Shown: positions 52,812-61,428, counted from the stretch's first letter. The stretch: DNA of 64,000 bases from Arenibacter sp. F26102 (GCF_023015865.1 NZ_JALKBC010000010.1:62001-126000); one strand, 5' to 3'. The notes: generated from the letters alone by a model not told the origin. Translations and numbers: made by a program.

Positions 52812-53081
52812 TTACAGCGCTATTTGTAATGATAATATGATTGGTTCCAATACGGTATGTTTATCTTTAATGGACTTGTTCTTTGGGTCGTTAATAATAG
52901 CACCAAGCTTATCCATGTCAGCATCCTCAAAAACCAAAACCACGGAATTAGGGTCATTTGTGTCCTGAAATGTCCTAAAACTGGATACAACAGGTGAAAA
53001 TAATTTTTCTCGGTCTTTATGACCCTTAAGCCAAGTATCAATGTTACCTACCTTATGTCGTGTTACTATTGTTTGTTTCAT
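52812..53081 (-). CDS. small cytosolic alpha/beta-barrel-like protein
   Basis: An 89-residue protein without signal. The order strand (KQTIVTRHKV), helix (NIDTWLKGHKDREKLF), strand (SSFRTFQDTNDPNSVVLVFE), helix (MDKLGAIINDPK) and strand suggests a dimeric ferredoxin-like barrel as in ABM monooxygenases and related cyclase-like proteins. No catalytic residues are evident. It belongs to the leftward island, which contains three exported relatives of the same general fold. Confidence 0.7.
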   Translation of the reverse strand: MKQTIVTRHKVGNIDTWLKGHKDREKLFSPVVSSFRTFQDTNDPNSVVLVFEDADMDKLGAIINDPKNKSIKDKHTVLEPIILSLQIAL

Positions 53082-53237
53082 TTTAATTGTTTTTAACTCT
53101 TTTTTTGTGAATATTGATTACCTTATTTTTTAAATGATTTACAAATATTTTAGATTCGCAACCATTTGGTTTTTAGAATGCTATATAGTCGGATAGCACA
53201 GTTAATTTGATTGTGATTTTATTGGTTTGCCTTATTA

Positions 53238-53747
53238 TTATTCCGCTTTATGCACTTCCATTTCAATTTCGATCATAAATTCAGGAAGAGCCAATTCTTT
53301 TACCCCTAGCCAGGAACCTGTTGGGAATTGCTTTTTGTAAACTTCGTTTCTATAAGCGGCAATTTCAAGAAACTTGGGCATATTGGTGGTGAACACATTT
53401 TCTACAACCACATCATCGAAGGTGCAACCGTAGTGCTGTAATATTTTTTCCAGATCGGAGTAACAATTTTTCATTTGTTGTTCCAGATCTCCAATGGCCG
53501 TTGGATTGCCTTCGTCATCCATGCTCACTGCTCCTGAAATCTTTATTTCGTTCCCGATTTTTACGGCATGTGAGTAGCCATAGGCCTTCTCTACCTCTGG
53601 ACGAAGCAGAAAATACTTTGGAGCTTCCATCTCAATAGTAGGTTTTGGCTGTTCAGCTTCTTCAATGTTAATTTTTTCTTTGCAACTTAAGCTTGTTGTC
53701 AAGGCAACTATTAAGAACCCGACGGTTAAATTCCATTTTGCATTCAT
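53238..53747 (-). CDS. lipid-anchored RidA/YjgF-family protein
   Basis: A 169-residue protein: lipoprotein signal (LTVGFLIVALTTSLSC) followed by a RidA domain (~50-167). RidA normally hydrolyses reactive enamines or imines in the cytosol. Here the family pattern is seen in HAVKIGNEIKISGAVSMD, DLEQQMKNCYSDLEKIL, and the C-terminal LPEFMIEIEMEVHK. The conserved Arg of true RidA deaminases is not evident at the expected place (VVVENVFTTNMPKF), so it may be a non-deaminase member. Exported forms are uncommon. Confidence 0.85.
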   Translation of the reverse strand: MNAKWNLTVGFLIVALTTSLSCKEKINIEEAEQPKPTIEMEAPKYFLLRPEVEKAYGYSHAVKIGNEIKISGAVSMDDEGNPTAIGDLEQQMKNCYSDLEKILQHYGCTFDDVVVENVFTTNMPKFLEIAAYRNEVYKKQFPTGSWLGVKELALPEFMIEIEMEVHKAE

Positions 53748-53781
53748 GCTCGTTTTAGGCTAAGTGGTTATAATTTTATAA

Positions 53782-54702
53782 TTATTTTGGCATAGGCATT
53801 GAATACCCCAACTGTTCGTATACTACTAGATTGTCATAAAAGGCGTCTTCGCGTACGGCTTTTCCTTCGGTGTCGAACATCCAAACACTAAAACCGTGGG
53901 TTTCAATTTTTTTGTTGGTAGGTGGATTTCCCATGAATTCCCCTTTGTTGGTGCCGGTACATGTCCAGTTGAGATAGGCCTTATTGCCATCAATTACCGT
54001 TTTGTCCAAGCTTACCTTAAAATCAGGAAATGCATTGTGGTAGATATCCATAAAGTCGCCGTAATCGGATTGTTTTTTAGCAATGGGGACACCATTGGCC
54101 GTTCTTATGACATTTTTGGCCAAATTGGCATACATTAATTCCTTATCATTCGCATTCCAAGCTTTGGTTACATTATCTATAGTGGCCTGTATAGCTTTTT
54201 CATCGGCAGACATGCTGTTTTTCATTTCGATTTCTTGGACGGCAAGGACCACAGCCGTGGGATCCCACATCCCAACTTCCCGAACAATTTTGCCATCTGC
54301 GAAACGATAGGTGAGGTGTATGGGAATGTTGACTACCTGACCATTTCCGGTTAGGGTACCTTGCCAATCCAACCAACAGTTTACCCATGTTTCCCCATCA
54401 TCCGTAAGCACCATTTCATATTCTTGGTCCTTATCAAGGAAACTTCTATTGGAGTATGCCATATCCCTTTCTTTGTGATAAGAAATAACCTCCTCAGGTG
54501 TTAGGGCCGTCTCCTTGCTATTGTAATATGTCTTTGAAGTATCGGCATAGATACTGGTGTCATATGTTTTATTATTATAATTATCGATCAATTTCTTGAC
54601 GGTATTAATTTCAGGTGAACTTTGAGTATACCGCTGAGGTGCCTTTTCTTGACATGCAGTTATAAAAGCTATTGCCAGCCCAATAATTAGTAATTTCTTC
54701 AT
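53782..54702 (-). CDS. lipoprotein with two SnoaL-like domains
   Basis: A 306-residue lipoprotein (signal KKLLIIGLAIAFITAC) containing two NTF2/SnoaL-like cone-shaped domains. The first covers ~30-165 (TPEEVISYHKERDMAYSN, HLTYRFADGKIVREVGMWD). The second covers ~170-300 (VTKAWNANDKELMYANL, IYHNAFPDFKVSLDKTVI, FYDNLVVYEQLGYSMP). The second resembles ester-cyclase-like SnoaL proteins and closely matches the gene at 57014. Such domains bind or isomerise small hydrophobic molecules. 34 bases before the RidA gene. Confidence 0.85.
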   Translation of the reverse strand: MKKLLIIGLAIAFITACQEKAPQRYTQSSPEINTVKKLIDNYNNKTYDTSIYADTSKTYYNSKETALTPEEVISYHKERDMAYSNRSFLDKDQEYEMVLTDDGETWVNCWLDWQGTLTGNGQVVNIPIHLTYRFADGKIVREVGMWDPTAVVLAVQEIEMKNSMSADEKAIQATIDNVTKAWNANDKELMYANLAKNVIRTANGVPIAKKQSDYGDFMDIYHNAFPDFKVSLDKTVIDGNKAYLNWTCTGTNKGEFMGNPPTNKKIETHGFSVWMFDTEGKAVREDAFYDNLVVYEQLGYSMPMPK

Positions 54703-54724
54703 AATGTTTAAGTTTTTTATTAGT

Positions 54725-54753
54725 TCCTGACGGGATAAAAATTCCCGTCAGGA
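54725..54753 (-). promoter_or_regulatory. intercistronic hairpin before the double-SnoaL gene
   Basis: A perfect 11-bp stem TCCTGACGGGA/TCCCGTCAGGA with a 7-base loop in the 63-base gap. On the leftward RNA it is followed by A-rich sequence, not U, so it is more likely an mRNA-stability or processing hairpin than a terminator. Confidence 0.6.
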
Positions 54754-54765
54754 TTTGTACCAAGG

Positions 54766-55200
54766 CTATTTTTTGGTTAATTCCGGAATTTCTTGATATA
54801 TCTCGTCGGAATGGGTAACTACGTATTTATTCCACGACTTCATAAAGGCCATGCGTTCTTCTTCATTGGGCCACGCAGTTTTCATCAATTCATTCTGCAT
54901 ATTGGATGCGGCTTCAATATCGTTCCAATTGGCATACTCACTAATGACAACCAAATCGCGTAAGTCGGCACCTGATATATGGTGGAACACTTTTTCACTG
55001 ATTACCTTGTCGTTTTTGAAGGTTATTTTTTCAGAAAATTCTTTTAAATGGGCATTGAGCTCTGCCCTGGATCCATTTTCGGGTATACTAAGCGTCCAGG
55101 TGGTTACAGTATAATAATGTCCCTCCTGTGCAGATGCAGATGTTGGGATAAATAAGGCAAAGACGATTAGGGCACCGATAATTGATTTCATTGTTGTCAT
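54766..55200 (-). CDS. exported small alpha/beta-barrel-like protein
   Basis: The start is set at the ATG at 55200, which gives TTMKSIIGALIVFALFIPTSASA as a signal; ATGs at 55230 and 55191 are alternatives. The ~120-residue mature protein has strand-helix-strand pattern YYTVTTWTLSIPENGSRAE, then ISGADLRDLVVISEYANWNDIEAA, typical of one ferredoxin-like unit. Function unknown. Part of the island of exported barrel and SnoaL proteins. Confidence 0.75.
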   Translation of the reverse strand: MTTMKSIIGALIVFALFIPTSASAQEGHYYTVTTWTLSIPENGSRAELNAHLKEFSEKITFKNDKVISEKVFHHISGADLRDLVVISEYANWNDIEAASNMQNELMKTAWPNEEERMAFMKSWNKYVVTHSDEIYQEIPELTKK

Positions 55201-55247
55201 AATGTTGAATTTAATTGTTACTATTTTCATTTTTATTCTTTCTAAAA

Positions 55248-55369
55248 AACAGGTAGGGGGGGCTGTAGCAATGGTTTGGTTTATTTTCTTTTAAAAAGTG
55301 CTAATTCAAATTGAAAATTTCAAATTACTTTTACCGTAAGGTTTCTTTGAAACCAAGTTCCTACCTGTT
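55248..55369. repeat. 10-bp inverted repeat bracketing an intergenic region
   Basis: AACAGGTAGG (55248-55257) and CCTACCTGTT (55360-55369) are perfect complements 102 bases apart. Between them is a perfect small hairpin GGTTTC-TTT-GAAACC (55340-55354). The gap follows the stop of the gene at 55377 and may fold as a whole at the end or within the leftward transcript. Confidence 0.45.
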
Positions 55370-55376
55370 TGTGAAT

Positions 55377-56144
55377 TTAATTTGATGGTGTATAGGCTAA
55401 ATCGGGATGCATTTCTCCAGTCTCCGTTTCATATTTTAGGACGTAACTGAACACTTCATCAAATAGTTTTTTTCCTTCTTCGCCCAATAATGCTTCATTT
55501 TCCTTGGATTTTTTAGCGTAGTCCTCGGCGTCTATTGCCGAAATTACAGCGAGATAGTAATCGCCCATATTACCAAACCCATTGTGGTATATGCGATAGT
55601 ACTCTTTGGATCCTTTTGAAGTATAAAGGGCTTTTAATTCCTTCAGCTTTCCCTTAAGATTTTGAATGTTGCTAGGGGTAACATGTAAGAAATGCCATTT
55701 TCTGTAGTTTTGCCCTTCTGTAGTTGTACTAATCCCTTCAGGCATATAAGTGAGTTCTTTGTTAAGGTAAATCATATAATCGCCATGTTTGTCATAGCAT
55801 TCATTATACCGCTTAAAAAGATTTCTAAAGGCTTCCTCTCCCATTTTTTCAGACAAGGGAGCCATAACGTTCTTGTCTAGTTCTGCCATGTTTTCTATAG
55901 GGGAAATGTTGAAATACCTTCCGGTAGAGGTCGATGCCACTTGCCAGCTAATGTCCTGTAGATTATGCTTTTTACAGGCTTCCATAAAATCTTTGGATAC
56001 CTCGTTGTATTTTTGAATCATGGAAGGTTTTACCTGGTCTTCATGGACATAATAGGCCTGATTTTTCTCCGCTTGTGCCAATGCAGGGCAGGGAGTCAAC
56101 AGTACCAATAATACAAAGACAAATAATTGATTAAAGTTTTTCAT
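55377..56144 (-). CDS. exported two-unit alpha/beta-barrel-like protein, paralogue A
   Basis: A 255-residue protein with signal peptide (LFVFVLLVLLTPCPALAQ). The mature part is two ferredoxin-like halves: YYVHEDQVKPSMIQKYNEVS to ~130, and FLHVTPSNIQNLKGKLKELK to the end, including YRIYHNGFGNMGDYYLAVIS. It is a tandem paralogue of the next gene upstream (56186) and shares order and spacing throughout (HEDxVKPSM, LSEKMG, YMPxGI, GQxYRK, YRxYHxGFGN). No family function known to me. Confidence 0.8.
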   Translation of the reverse strand: MKNFNQLFVFVLLVLLTPCPALAQAEKNQAYYVHEDQVKPSMIQKYNEVSKDFMEACKKHNLQDISWQVASTSTGRYFNISPIENMAELDKNVMAPLSEKMGEEAFRNLFKRYNECYDKHGDYMIYLNKELTYMPEGISTTTEGQNYRKWHFLHVTPSNIQNLKGKLKELKALYTSKGSKEYYRIYHNGFGNMGDYYLAVISAIDAEDYAKKSKENEALLGEEGKKLFDEVFSYVLKYETETGEMHPDLAYTPSN

Positions 56145-56185
56145 AATTTTTAAATTTTAGTTTATAGTGTTGCTCTTAAAATTTC

Positions 56186-56953
56186 TTATTTGGGAGAATA
56201 GGCCATATCGGGCCTCATTCGGCCTTCAACAAGCTCATATTGTATCAAGCTGCCCATAAAATCATTAAAGGTACTTTGCCATTCCGGCCCCATTAATGTA
56301 TTGTTCTCGGTAATTTTGTTGGCGTAATCCGCAGCATCCTTGGCAGCAATGGCCACCATATAATAGGCGCCTCTGTTTCCAAAGCCACTATGGTAAACCC
56401 TATAATGTAGTTTAGACCCTTTGCTTTGAAATAATTTCTTTATAGCTTGAGCTTTTTCCTTAACCATTGTGGCGTTTCCTGGTGTATAGTAGTAATAATG
56501 AAACTTTCGATATTCTTGTCCTTCAGGGGTTTGGGTAATTCCGTCGGGCATATAGGACAACTCCTTATCCATTTGAATAATGTAATCGTGTTCAACGTCG
56601 TAACACTTGTTCATTTTATTGAACATGGCAGTCATATTTTCAGGGCCCATTTTTTCGGATAATGTTTGGAAAACCGGACGGTCCACATCAGCTATGGTAT
56701 TTATTGGACTGATCCACATGTAACGGTTGTCCACGGTATTCGACACTATTACCTGAAGACCCTGGATATTGTGTTTTTTCATATTATCGGTTAGTTCTTT
56801 GCAAACAGTTTCATATTGCATTACCATGCTCGGTTTTACAACATCTTCATGCACCCAATAAGCCTGAAATTGGTCATTGCCCTGAGCAATACCTGTTCCT
56901 AGCCAAAATATGCAGAGCGCGGCCGTAATTAAATTATTCCTAAGTGTTCTCAT
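56186..56953 (-). CDS. exported two-unit alpha/beta-barrel-like protein, paralogue B
   Basis: A 255-residue tandem paralogue of the gene at 55377: signal NLITAALCIFWLGTGIAQ, then YWVHEDVVKPSMVMQYE, LSEKMGPENMT, ELSYMPDGITQTPEGQ, YRVYHSGFGNRGAYYMVAIA and a C-terminal RMRPDMAYSP. Equal length and the 41-base gap indicate a recent tandem duplication that has since diverged. The fold implies small-ligand binding or oxygenase-type chemistry; neither is shown. Confidence 0.8.
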   Translation of the reverse strand: MRTLRNNLITAALCIFWLGTGIAQGNDQFQAYWVHEDVVKPSMVMQYETVCKELTDNMKKHNIQGLQVIVSNTVDNRYMWISPINTIADVDRPVFQTLSEKMGPENMTAMFNKMNKCYDVEHDYIIQMDKELSYMPDGITQTPEGQEYRKFHYYYYTPGNATMVKEKAQAIKKLFQSKGSKLHYRVYHSGFGNRGAYYMVAIAAKDAADYANKITENNTLMGPEWQSTFNDFMGSLIQYELVEGRMRPDMAYSPK

Positions 56954-57013
56954 GACATTTATTATTTAATGGTTCGTACATATTGCTTGTGCAGGGAACA
57001 TTTAGTTACTACA

Positions 57014-57553
57014 TTATTCTAGAATTGGAGCTACTAGGGAGTATCCCAATTGTTGTAAAAATTCCAATTCATTGTAAAAGATATCCTCTTGATATATTTG
57101 TCCTTCTTCGTTAAAATACAGATGTGAAAATCCGTTTATTTTAACTTTTTTTCCAGTAGCAGTTACATCGGCAAATTGACCTGTATGGGTTCCATAAAAG
57201 ACCCAGTTGACATAACCCTCATTTTCACATACATTACTGTTGCTCAATGAAATATTATGGTCTGGGAATCCGGTTGTATATAGGTTTATTCTTGCCTTTA
57301 ATTCTGATTTATTGGTAACTACAGGTATGCCGTTCATGTTTCTTATATAATTGTCCGTTACCATCCCATTAATTTCCTCTTCATCCTTAATGTTTAGATA
57401 TGCATCTATAGATGATTGAAGCTTATTTTTTTCAGTAATCTCCTGGCTATCATTATTTTCTGTTATTATTTCATTGCCCACAGTTTTTGAGTCGTTTTTG
57501 CAGGAAATACAACCCATAACCATAAACATAAAAAGTATTACTGGTGATTTCAT
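57014..57553 (-). CDS. SnoaL-like lipoprotein, first gene of the leftward island
   Basis: A 179-residue lipoprotein (signal VILFMFMVMGCISC) with one SnoaL/NTF2-like domain (~50-175). It matches the second domain of the protein at 53782: RNMNGIPVVTNKSE, LYTTGFPDHNISLSN, YVNWVFYGTHTGQF, EDIFYNELEFLQQLGYS. It is divergent from the TPR histidine kinase across 183 bases, which contain the inverted repeat GGAC-N17-GTCC. Confidence 0.85.
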   Translation of the reverse strand: MKSPVILFMFMVMGCISCKNDSKTVGNEIITENNDSQEITEKNKLQSSIDAYLNIKDEEEINGMVTDNYIRNMNGIPVVTNKSELKARINLYTTGFPDHNISLSNSNVCENEGYVNWVFYGTHTGQFADVTATGKKVKINGFSHLYFNEEGQIYQEDIFYNELEFLQQLGYSLVAPILE

Positions 57554-57619
57554 GACTATTAAATAACTACATACCTGAAACTAATTAATTGGTTTTTGGG
57601 TTGATAATCAATCCATTTA

Positions 57620-57644
57620 GGACGGAGGGCTTGATTTTTTGTCC
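57620..57644. promoter_or_regulatory. proposed LytTR operator 1, GGAC-N17-GTCC
   Basis: Inverted repeat GGAC (57620-57623) and GTCC (57641-57644), 21 bases centre to centre, i.e. two helical turns. It lies between the divergent SnoaL gene (67 bases away) and the kinase gene (93 bases away). The same arrangement and flanks (GTCC-T/G-AAC) occur at 60468-60492. Confidence 0.5.
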
Positions 57645-57736
57645 GAACAAGCGGTTTTAATTACCCTATGATTTATGTAAATAATATTCGTATATTTAAG
57701 AACCCCGGCTTTTAAAGTATATCATAGATTTAAAAA

Positions 57737-59689
57737 ATGGGTAAACACTACTACATAGCAATTTTCATTACTATCTTCTTTAGCTCATTGTTATCTGGTC
57801 AACTTATAGATTTTGATAGGGAGATTCCTTACCAAAAGGTGTTTGTGGATACTGATAATTTTGGAGCCTCCTATTTGGAACACTTGGAGAAATTTTATGA
57901 AAGCGCTCCTACGGATACACTAAAATTCGAGATTCTAAACGATCTTGCCTATTACTGGCATACCAGAAATCTGATAAAGGCCTTAAAATATACCAAGTTG
58001 GGATTGGAGCGTACCCTTGAAATGGAAAATAGGTTATGGTATGGCCGATTTCAGATTACCCAAGGGGCTATTCTTTTACGTATGGAAAAATTGGACAGTG
58101 CCCAAATAGTATTGGAAAGCGCCAAAAGTAAGGTGTTGACCAAGGACCTTGCTTTTTTAAATACACAACTGGGGTATGTTTATGAACGCCGGGGACAATT
58201 GGACAAGGCTGCCGATTATGCCATGGAAGCTTTGAGATTTGGGGAGGAGCAAAATGACAAAAAGGCTATTGCGCTTGCTTATAGCGACTTAAGCAATATT
58301 TTCTGGAAACAGGCCAAATATGATAAAGGATTAAAATATGGTATTAAATCCATAGTCCTTTTTGAAGAACGCGGGATTACTGATCTTGATTATGATTTTA
58401 CCCTTTATGTTGTAGCCAACAACTATCTTAAATTAAATAGGTATGAGGAAGCACTAAAATATTTTGAGCATTCTTTGGCCATTGGGGAACGTTACGGATT
58501 CTATAATAATTTGAGTGATGTTTATATCTCATTGGTGGATTTATATGCCTATTTAAACAATTACAAGAAAGCTGAAAAGGCCGGACAAAATGCCGTTAAA
58601 TATGCCGAATTGTTGGAGAACCGATTTATGCTGATGCGTTCCTGGCTATCCATTGGAAAAATGCAGAATCTACAGGGAAAATATAAAAAAGCAATAGAAA
58701 GTCTTCAAAAATCACTTAATGTAGCGACTGATGATTTTGGCGATGAATATTATTTGAGTCAGGCATATGAAGCCTTGGGGAAAGCGTATGCAGGCGACCA
58801 TAACTATATGGAGGCTTACAAAGCATTTTCAAAATATGACGGGCTAAAAAAAGAAATCTTCACGGCAGAATCCGATCAAAGAATTGCCTTGTTGCAAACG
58901 GAATTTGAGGTTGCACAAAAAGAAGATACCATACTTCTACAACAGGGAACTATAAAAAAGCAACAGACCAACCAGATCTTGACCTCGATTATTACCGGAT
59001 TATTATTGTTTCTATTGATCTTGGGCTTTGTAGCCATTAAAAACAACCGAAGAAAGAATGTATTGTTGCAACATCAGAACAATGAAAAAGAATTCCTAAT
59101 AAAAGAGATTCATCACCGGGTTAAGAATAATCTTGAGGTGGTTTCCAGTTTGCTGTCTCTCCAATCTACCCACATTGGCGACCAAAAAATAAAGGAAAAC
59201 ATGCACCAAATCCAAAATCGGATCCAGAGTATGAGTATGATACATCAAAATTTATATCAGGGAAAAAATTTGGCAAGTATAGAGATGAAGAATTACTTCA
59301 AAATTTTAGGAGATTATGTACTACACTCCTACGGTTGCGGACAAAGAATCAATATGGTTTATGAAATGCAAGAGATCGAACTAAATGTTGATATAGCAAC
59401 GCCTATAGGATTAATAGTTAATGAATTGATTACAAATGCCTTAAAATATGCTTTCCCAAACAATCTTAAAGGAACTATTACTATAGGACTTGTACAGAAA
59501 TCCGATCATTTAGAACTCAAGGTTAACGACAATGGCATTGGTATCAAGAATGGAAATATGGCAAATGGAACAGGGTTTGGTACGCAGTTGATAGCACTTT
59601 TAACCAAGCAATTGGATGGTAAAATGGTGTTACGCCAAAAGAAAGGAACTTCAGTTTCATTTGAATTTCAACATCATAAAGCAGCCTGA
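57737..59689 (+). CDS. TPR-containing sensor histidine kinase (HisKA_2 type)
   Basis: A 650-residue membrane kinase. A signal peptide (IAIFITIFFSSLLSGQ) and extracytoplasmic TPR repeats (~60-400) precede one transmembrane helix (~414-434, LTSIITGLLLFLLILGFVAI). Then come a HisKA_2 phospho-acceptor helix EIHHRVKNNLEVVSSLLSLQ (His ~459) and an HATPase with N box NELITNALKYAFP, DNGIG and GTGFGTQL. It should phosphorylate the LytTR regulator encoded two bases downstream. The TPR domain suggests sensing a protein or peptide in the periplasm. Confidence 0.94.
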   Translation: MGKHYYIAIFITIFFSSLLSGQLIDFDREIPYQKVFVDTDNFGASYLEHLEKFYESAPTDTLKFEILNDLAYYWHTRNLIKALKYTKLGLERTLEMENRLWYGRFQITQGAILLRMEKLDSAQIVLESAKSKVLTKDLAFLNTQLGYVYERRGQLDKAADYAMEALRFGEEQNDKKAIALAYSDLSNIFWKQAKYDKGLKYGIKSIVLFEERGITDLDYDFTLYVVANNYLKLNRYEEALKYFEHSLAIGERYGFYNNLSDVYISLVDLYAYLNNYKKAEKAGQNAVKYAELLENRFMLMRSWLSIGKMQNLQGKYKKAIESLQKSLNVATDDFGDEYYLSQAYEALGKAYAGDHNYMEAYKAFSKYDGLKKEIFTAESDQRIALLQTEFEVAQKEDTILLQQGTIKKQQTNQILTSIITGLLLFLLILGFVAIKNNRRKNVLLQHQNNEKEFLIKEIHHRVKNNLEVVSSLLSLQSTHIGDQKIKENMHQIQNRIQSMSMIHQNLYQGKNLASIEMKNYFKILGDYVLHSYGCGQRINMVYEMQEIELNVDIATPIGLIVNELITNALKYAFPNNLKGTITIGLVQKSDHLELKVNDNGIGIKNGNMANGTGFGTQLIALLTKQLDGKMVLRQKKGTSVSFEFQHHKAA

Positions 59690-59691
59690 TT

Positions 59692-60426
59692 ATGAACCAA
59701 AAAACACGTATTTTAATTGTTGAGGATGATATGATCATCGCTGCAAATATATCTGTCCAACTTTCCAATTTGGGATATGAAGTCATGGGCATTGAAACGA
59801 GGGGAGAGGAGGCCATTTTACACGCTAAGGCAAATACCCCTGATATCATTTTATTGGATATTAACCTAAAGGGAGCAATTAATGGAATTGAAGCGGCAAT
59901 TGAGATTCAGAAATCCAAAAGGATTCCCATAATATACCTTACGGCCAATAGCGATGAAGCTACTTTTACCAAGGCTAAGGCTACACACCCTTATGCCTTT
60001 ATTTCAAAACCCTTTAATAATTTGGATTTGCAGAGAACCATTGCCTTGGTCGTAGATCAAATACATGAAAATAGAGCAGAGGTAAAAGATATCTCTGAAC
60101 ATTTTGAAGTTATGGTAGACCGAATTTTCGTTAGACATAATGGACGAATGGTGAAGTTACTGTTAGACGAAATTCTTTATATAGAGGCCGATAGAAATTA
60201 CAGTAATATAATAACATCTAGTGGGAACTACTTGATCAGTACAACCCTTAAGGTTGTTGAAAAGGAAATTAAGAGCCATATGTTTATTAGGGTTCATAGA
60301 TCTTATATGGTCAACATTGCCAAATTGGATGTGGTTGCCGATAACCATTTGGAAATTAATAGAAAAGTTATACCCATAAGTAAATCTTTTAAAGAACATC
60401 TTCTCAAACACTTACATACTATTTAA
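59692..60426 (+). CDS. LytTR-family response regulator
   Basis: A 244-residue regulator: receiver domain (1-120; acidic EDD at 11-13, phospho-Asp56 in LLDINLKG, Thr in YLTANSD, Lys in SKPF) and a LytTR DNA-binding domain (~140-240; VKLLLDEILYIEADRNYSNI, FIRVHRSYMVNI). Two bases after the kinase stop, so a cognate pair. LytTR proteins bind pairs of short sites one or two turns apart; two copies of an inverted repeat with 21-base spacing flank this locus. Confidence 0.95.
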   Translation: MNQKTRILIVEDDMIIAANISVQLSNLGYEVMGIETRGEEAILHAKANTPDIILLDINLKGAINGIEAAIEIQKSKRIPIIYLTANSDEATFTKAKATHPYAFISKPFNNLDLQRTIALVVDQIHENRAEVKDISEHFEVMVDRIFVRHNGRMVKLLLDEILYIEADRNYSNIITSSGNYLISTTLKVVEKEIKSHMFIRVHRSYMVNIAKLDVVADNHLEINRKVIPISKSFKEHLLKHLHTI

Positions 60427-60467
60427 TATAGTTGGTTCAATGCTTTGGTAATTTTAAGCCTGCCTAC

Positions 60468-60492
60468 GGACAATAATAACTTCTATTCGTCC
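60468..60492. promoter_or_regulatory. proposed LytTR operator 2, GGAC-N17-GTCC
   Basis: GGAC (60468-60471) and GTCC (60489-60492), the same spacing and the same GTCC-T-AAC flank as operator 1. It is 147 bases upstream of the exported barrel-like gene at 60640 and 42 bases after the regulator stop. Confidence 0.5.
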
Positions 60493-60639
60493 TAACTTCT
60501 TGATTATTATTAAATTATTTGGTTAATATAACATTCCATTTTGTTCAAGCGAGCCAATGAATGGATTTTAATTTGGGTTGTGATTTTGAAGAAGATTTAT
60601 ATCCGAAAGAGTAGCATTAACCAATAACACCTAATAATC

Positions 60640-61428
60640 ATGAAAAAAATTTTGATTCTATTCGCATTGTTGTTAATGGGCAATTTGGCTATTGCTCAAG
60701 AAAAATTGTATTTGGTATTTGAATTTATGCAAGTGGACAATGAACAGGAAATGGAGTATAGCGCCACGGAAGAGTTTTGGGAAAAAATTCAGTTACAACG
60801 TGTAAAAGCAGGTGATATTATCGGCTGGGACCTATGGGCGCTGAGTCCAGGGGGCGAACAGCAGGGATTTCAGTACTTGACCGTTTCGCTATATAACGAC
60901 CAGGTAAAGATGATGGACGGTAGCAGTTGGGCACATTTGATGGACAGGGCCAAGGCAGCGTATCCGAAAATGTCGGAAACCGATCTTGACAAAAAATTAA
61001 ACCATTCCTCGACAACCCGAGACTTGGCGGTAAGAATATTTGCAGAAGAAATTGCCACTACCAAAGGGGAGTTCAATATGTCTTTGGGTACGGTAGCCCA
61101 AATAGATTTAATGAAGGTCGACTTAATGAATTACGATTCATATGAAAAGGCTGAGATGGAAATCTTTCAGCCCATCCACCAAAAAGTTGTAGATGCTGGT
61201 GGAAAAGGCAATTGGGGTTTAATACGCTTTATTAGCCCTATAGGAAGTGATACCTACGCTTCCCATATGACCGTAAGTATGTTTAAGGATTATGAGCAGG
61301 CATTGAACCAAAATATTAATTGGACAGAGGGGGCAACCCCTGCATCAACCAAAGCCATGGAAGAAGGTATTGGGCTAAGGGACATGAAATATGTATATAT
61401 GGCCAAATTGATCAGAAAAGCACGTTGA
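60640..61428 (+). CDS. exported two-unit alpha/beta-barrel-like protein
   Basis: A 262-residue protein with signal peptide (KKILILFALLLMGNLAIAQ). Two ferredoxin-like halves are visible: LYLVFEFMQVDNEQEMEYSA to ~110, and AQIDLMKVDLMNYDSYEKAE to the end with HMTVSMFKDYEQAL. Similar architecture to the genes at 55377 and 56186, but too diverged to align by eye over its length. It follows the two-component pair and has the proposed LytTR operator in its promoter region. Confidence 0.8.
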   Translation: MKKILILFALLLMGNLAIAQEKLYLVFEFMQVDNEQEMEYSATEEFWEKIQLQRVKAGDIIGWDLWALSPGGEQQGFQYLTVSLYNDQVKMMDGSSWAHLMDRAKAAYPKMSETDLDKKLNHSSTTRDLAVRIFAEEIATTKGEFNMSLGTVAQIDLMKVDLMNYDSYEKAEMEIFQPIHQKVVDAGGKGNWGLIRFISPIGSDTYASHMTVSMFKDYEQALNQNINWTEGATPASTKAMEEGIGLRDMKYVYMAKLIRKAR

